From Spirochaetaceae bacterium (lineage in GTDB: Bacteria; Spirochaetota; Spirochaetia; Treponematales; Breznakiellaceae), in contig JAISQV010000074.1 of the NCBI GenBank assembly GCA_031273985.1, positions 1-8,694 of the forward strand: a stretch of 8,694 nt of DNA, written 5' to 3'. The notes under the pieces are model-generated. The model saw only the letters and a list, made by a program, of their open reading frames with translations. It was not told where the DNA came from and did no database searches. This document shows, in pieces, positions 5,857-8,694 of the stretch (the first letter of the stretch is position 1; each line of letters opens with the position of its first letter). The position numbers and the translations under genes are program-made.

Positions 5857-5945
5857 CCCCGCCGTGCTGCGCACGGCGGGGACCGGGCTATACGGGGCTC
5901 CGCTCCGCTCCGGCCCCGGCGCTTCGCGCCGTGGCTGCCTACGGC
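5857..5945. repeat. cluster of GC-rich hairpins between tpiA and the kinase gene
   Basis: Several inverted repeats are packed together. CCCCGCCGTGC (5857-5867) pairs perfectly with GCACGGCGGGG (5871-5881) around TGC. GGGGC (5894-5898) pairs with GCCCC (5913-5917) around a CTCCG-repeating loop. CGGCGC-TTC-GCGCCG lies at 5917-5931. GCCGT (5928-5932) pairs with ACGGC (5941-5945). No T-run follows any of them on the minus strand. They may slow polymerase or protect the 3' end of the pgk-tpiA message, or be a REP-like dispersed element. No gene is supported in the 5731-5986 spacer. Confidence 0.5.
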
Positions 5946-5986
5946 ACCCCTCCTATCCCTTGCGCGGAAGATTCGCTTTGCGGCTT

Positions 5987-6736
5987 TCAGCCGAACCGGG
6001 CTATGGGCAGGAAGGTCTCTGCCTTGAGGGAGGCCCCCCCCACAAGGGCCCCGTCAATATGCTCCCCGGCCATGAGCTGGGCCGCATTTTCCGGCTTCAC
6101 CGAACCGCCGTACTGGATGATGATCCCCTCCGCCGGGGCCGAACCGTAGAGCTTCCCTATCACCCGCCGTATCCAGCCGTGCATGGCGTTGGCGTCTTCC
6201 GGCGTGGCGGTCTTGCCCGTACCTATGGCCCAAACCGGCTCGTAGGCTATCACCACCCGGTCCAGATCCGCCGCGTTCACCCCCTCGAGGCCCTTCACCG
6301 TCTGGCTTTCGCAGACCGTCTCGGCGCGGCCCGCCTGCCGCTCCTCCAGAAGTTCCCCCACGCAGAGAATCACCTCGAAGCCGTGCTTCAGGGCTAGCTT
6401 CACCTTCCTGTTGATCAGCCCGTCATCCTCCAGGTAGGTGTGCCGGCGCTCGCTGTGGCCCAGAATCACCGTCTCCACCCCCAGGTCCTTGAGCTGCAGC
6501 ACGGAAACCTCCCCCGTATGGGCGCCCTGCTCCTCGGCGGCCGCATTCTGGGCCCCCAGCCTGATACCGCTGCCCTTCACGATGGGCGCCACCGTCTCAA
6601 GCAGCGTAAAACCGGGGGCCACAAGATACCGGTGCTTCCCGCCCTTGAGCCCCTTCACCAGCGCCCCGGCCAGATCCGCCGCCTCCCGCCGGGTCAGGTG
6701 CATTTTCCAGTTACCGGCTATATAGTAATCCCGCAT
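5987..6736 (-). CDS. tpiA: triosephosphate isomerase
   Basis: Interconverts dihydroxyacetone phosphate and glyceraldehyde-3-phosphate in glycolysis, as a cytoplasmic TIM-barrel homodimer. The 249-residue length is standard. Catalytic residues are all present: N9 and K11 in AGNWKM, H94 in ILGHSERR, and E166 in AYEPVWAIGTGKTA, which leads into flexible loop 6 (167-175). The phosphate-binding backbone elements are YGGSV (209-213) and VGG (232-234). The conserved cysteine in ILCVGE (C125) is also there. The ATG at 6736 follows the pgk stop (6740-6738) by 1 base. Its Shine-Dalgarno sequence AAGGGGG (6741-6747) lies inside the last codons of pgk, so translation is probably coupled. A small hairpin, CGGCT-TTC-AGCCG (5981-5993), spans the stop codon. 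Confidence 0.97.
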   Translation of the reverse strand: MRDYYIAGNWKMHLTRREAADLAGALVKGLKGGKHRYLVAPGFTLLETVAPIVKGSGIRLGAQNAAAEEQGAHTGEVSVLQLKDLGVETVILGHSERRHTYLEDDGLINRKVKLALKHGFEVILCVGELLEERQAGRAETVCESQTVKGLEGVNAADLDRVVIAYEPVWAIGTGKTATPEDANAMHGWIRRVIGKLYGSAPAEGIIIQYGGSVKPENAAQLMAGEHIDGALVGGASLKAETFLPIARFG

Positions 6737-6737
6737 A

Positions 6738-8000
6738 CTACCCCCTTGTCACTTCGATGCCCGGCAATTTCTTGCCTTCCAGCAACTCCAGCGACGCGCC
6801 GCCGCCGGTGGAAACATGGCTCATGCGGGAGGCCAGGCCGAACTGGTTCACCGCCGCGACAGAGTCCCCCCCGCCCACCACGGTAACGGCCCCCCGGTCC
6901 GTGGCCTCCGCCACCATTTTGGCAAGCTCCCCGGTCCCCCTGGCAAAGGCGGGAAACTCAAAAACCCCCACGGGCCCGTTCCACACGATGGTCTTCGCCC
7001 CGGCAAGAATTTCCCGGTAGGCGGCGAGGGTTTTGGGCCCTACATCCAGGCCCATGAGGTTGTCCGGCAGATCGGGCCCCTCCACGGGAACGGGCTTTGC
7101 CCCGGCGTCAAAGGTTTCCGCCGCAACCTGATCTACGGGCAGCACGATCTTCACGCCCCCCTCCGCCGCCGCTTTGAGGATCCGCCGGGCCGTATCGAGC
7201 TGATCGTTCTCCACCAGGGATTTCCCCACCCTGTGCCCCTGGGCCTTGAGGAAGGTATAGGCCATGCCGCCGCCTATCACCAGGGCCGAGGCGTTTTTCA
7301 GGAGGCTTTCCAGCACGGCTATCTTGGAAGAAACCTTGGCCCCCCCTATAACGGCCACCAGGGGTTTCCGGGGGCTGGTTACGATGGGCTCCAGGTAGTT
7401 TACCTCTTTCTCCATGAGGAAGCCCGCCACCGAGACGGGGGCGAACTTCGCTATGCTCGCCGTGGAGGCGTGGTCCCGGTGGGCCGTGCCGAAGGCGTCA
7501 TTGACAAAGACATCCCCGTAAGAGGCGAGCTCCCGGGCCAGTTTGTCCCGGGACGCGGCTTCCTTCGCCGTCTCCTCGCTGTGAAAACGGGTGTTCTCCA
7601 GCATGATCAGGGCACCGTCACCCTGGGCCGCGATGAAAGCTTTTTTCCCGAAGCAGCCGTCCTCCCCGGCAAAGATCACGGGCCTTCCCAGCTTCTCTGC
7701 CAGATACGCCGCCACCGGGGCCATGCGGTGCTTGCCCCGCAGGTAGGCCCCCTCGTCGAAGGTCTTGCCGTCCCGCTCCGCCTTTTCCCGGGCCTTTTCC
7801 GCGTCCTTCGCCGGATCCCCCAGATGGCTCATCAGAGTCAGGCTCTTTACGCCCTGATCCAGGATGTAGTTAATCGTCGGTATGGCGGCGGTGATCCGGG
7901 TATCGTCCTGAACCACGCCATCCTTCATGGGCACGTTGAAGTCTACCCGCATGATGACCCGTTTACCCCGGAGGGCAATATCTCTTACCGTTTTAATCAC
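6738..8000 (-). CDS. pgk: phosphoglycerate kinase, variant with insertion
   Basis: Transfers phosphate from 1,3-bisphosphoglycerate to ADP, the first ATP-yielding step of glycolysis; cytoplasmic, two-domain monomer. It has 420 residues against the usual 390-400. Visible motifs are RVDFNVP (18-24), R35, SHLGDP (58-63), LENTRFH (134-140, R138), NDAFGTAHRDHAS (167-179, R175), GGAKVSSKI (219-227), VWNGPVGVFE (339-348) and GGGDS (376-380). The usual SHLGRP reads SHLGDP, losing an arginine that in other PGKs contacts the substrate phosphate. A charged insertion of about 22-25 residues (roughly 64-90) follows. I remember similar sequences in treponemal PGKs, so this is probably a lineage trait. The start is GTG at 8000, with AGGAG (8007-8011) 6 bases upstream; no nearer ATG fits. 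Coupled to tpiA downstream and separated from gap by a terminator. Confidence 0.96.
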   Translation of the reverse strand: MIKTVRDIALRGKRVIMRVDFNVPMKDGVVQDDTRITAAIPTINYILDQGVKSLTLMSHLGDPAKDAEKAREKAERDGKTFDEGAYLRGKHRMAPVAAYLAEKLGRPVIFAGEDGCFGKKAFIAAQGDGALIMLENTRFHSEETAKEAASRDKLARELASYGDVFVNDAFGTAHRDHASTASIAKFAPVSVAGFLMEKEVNYLEPIVTSPRKPLVAVIGGAKVSSKIAVLESLLKNASALVIGGGMAYTFLKAQGHRVGKSLVENDQLDTARRILKAAAEGGVKIVLPVDQVAAETFDAGAKPVPVEGPDLPDNLMGLDVGPKTLAAYREILAGAKTIVWNGPVGVFEFPAFARGTGELAKMVAEATDRGAVTVVGGGDSVAAVNQFGLASRMSHVSTGGGASLELLEGKKLPGIEVTRG

Positions 8001-8037
8001 AAGTTTCTCCTAGCGCGGAAAGGGATCCCCCGCCCGC

Positions 8038-8086
8038 AAAAAAACAAGGCGCCCCCAAGAAACCATTGCGGGTTCTCAAAGGCGCC
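8038..8086 (-). terminator. intrinsic terminator between gap and pgk
   Basis: On the minus strand a 14-pair stem, including G-T pairs, joins 8073-8086 (GGCGCCTTTGAGAA) to 8048-8061 (TTTCTTGGGGGCGCC overlaps this arm). An 11-base loop separates the arms. The tract TTGTTTTTTT (8038-8047) follows immediately. It lies 25 bases after the gap stop codon and 37 bases before the pgk start. This is a classic Rho-independent terminator, implying that gap is at least partly transcribed on its own. Confidence 0.85.
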
Positions 8087-8110
8087 GCTTCGTGAATCTG
8101 CGCTGCGCGG

Positions 8111-8694
8111 CTACTTCCGGCTGTCTATGTAGACCAGGAGATCGACTATCTTGTTGGAATAGCCCCACTCGTTGTCGTACCAGGAAACAACCTTGAAGAA
8201 CCGTTTTTCACCCTTTAGATTGTTCTGCAGGGTGGCGAGGCTGTCATAAATCGATGTATTGACATTGTGGATGATGTCGGTGGAAACGATCTCCTCGTTG
8301 CAGTAGGCCAAAATTCCCTTGAGGTAGGATTCCGAGGCCTTCTTGAGGGCCGCGTCTATTTCCTCAATGGAGGTATCCTTTGCTGCGCGGAAGGTCAGGT
8401 CCACCACGGAGCCCGTGGGTGTGGGCACCCGGAAACTCATCCCCGTAAGCTTGCCCTTCGTGGAGGGGAGCACCTCGCCCACAGCCTTGGCAGCGCCGGT
8501 GGTGGAGGGGATGATATTGACCGCGGCGGCCCGGCCGCCCCGCCAATCCTTCTGGGAAACGCCGTCCACGGTCTTCTGCGTGGCCGTGTAGGAGTGGATC
8601 GTGGTCATGAGGCCGGTCTCCAGCCCTATACCCTCCTTGAGGATCACGTGAACCAGGGGGGCCAGGCAGTTGGTGGTGCAGCTCGCGTTGGACA
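8111..8694 (-). CDS. gap: glyceraldehyde-3-phosphate dehydrogenase, C-terminal part
   Basis: The gene continues past the right edge; 193 C-terminal residues are visible and the N-terminal NAD-binding domain (about 150 residues) is missing. The enzyme oxidises and phosphorylates glyceraldehyde-3-phosphate to 1,3-bisphosphoglycerate with NAD, a homotetramer in the cytoplasm. The visible part opens with SNASCTTNCLAPL, holding the catalytic cysteine (fifth visible residue). It continues with TTIHSYTATQ (catalytic His, residue 33), IIPSTTGAAKAVGEV, and GKLTGMSFRVPTPTGSVVDL. The C-terminal signature SWYDNEWGYSNKIVDL is followed by a few residues and TAG at 8113-8111. The window edge, not a truncation, removes the 5' end: the frame is open up to 8694. 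pgk and tpiA follow in the same direction, giving a glycolytic cluster. Confidence 0.96.
   Translation of the reverse strand, partial: SNASCTTNCLAPLVHVILKEGIGLETGLMTTIHSYTATQKTVDGVSQKDWRGGRAAAVNIIPSTTGAAKAVGEVLPSTKGKLTGMSFRVPTPTGSVVDLTFRAAKDTSIEEIDAALKKASESYLKGILAYCNEEIVSTDIIHNVNTSIYDSLATLQNNLKGEKRFFKVVSWYDNEWGYSNKIVDLLVYIDSRK

Noticed and set aside
5729..6397. A 222-codon plus-strand open frame across the kinase-tpiA spacer
   Set aside because: It overlaps the hairpin cluster and the antisense of tpiA, and its composition is that of antisense GC-rich sequence.
6816..8132. A 438-codon plus-strand open frame opposite pgk
   Set aside because: It is a shadow of pgk. The translation is low-complexity Gly/Pro/His/Arg-rich, spans the gap terminator and has no known motif.

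Overview
The window looks like a piece of a GC-rich bacterial chromosome. The gene content is mostly housekeeping, and I found no phage, CRISPR, toxin or other obvious accessory cassette. My best guess at the source is a spirochaete of the Treponema group. This rests on the unusual phosphoglycerate kinase (a SHLGDP motif followed by a charged insertion, which I remember from treponemal enzymes), the style of the secreted HEAT-repeat protein and lipoprotein, and the gap / pgk / tpiA cluster. It is an inference, not a demonstrated assignment.

Layout, left to right. The first 151 bases are the 5' end of uvrC on the minus strand. It diverges from coaD (phosphopantetheine adenylyltransferase, plus strand). 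The 322-base gap between them is AT-rich and almost filled by a 234-bp nested imperfect palindrome with perfect 16-bp terminal inverted repeats. After coaD, on the plus strand, come a small lipoprotein of unknown function, a secreted HEAT-repeat protein with its own promoter and a hairpin in its leader, and a tRNA-Arg(CCG) whose promoter overlaps the stop codon of the HEAT gene.

Downstream of the tRNA is a second AT-rich intergenic element of the same CACAAAGG-type family. It separates the tRNA from a convergent minus-strand gene for a large hybrid sensor histidine kinase: two membrane segments, an extracytoplasmic sensor, GAF, HisKA, HATPase and two receiver domains. Upstream of the kinase is a 256-bp GC-rich spacer full of hairpins, with a candidate kinase promoter.

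The right third is a lower-glycolysis cluster on the minus strand, in transcription order gap (5' end outside the window), then pgk, then tpiA. A strong intrinsic terminator sits between gap and pgk, while pgk and tpiA are 1 base apart and probably translationally coupled. The three enzymes act consecutively: TpiA supplies glyceraldehyde-3-phosphate, GAPDH oxidises it to 1,3-bisphosphoglycerate, and PGK makes ATP from that.

The most unusual content is non-coding: the two related palindromic elements, one of them at a divergent promoter region and the other at the 3' side of a tRNA. On the protein side, the PGK active-site substitution and the partnerless two-receiver kinase deserve a second look.
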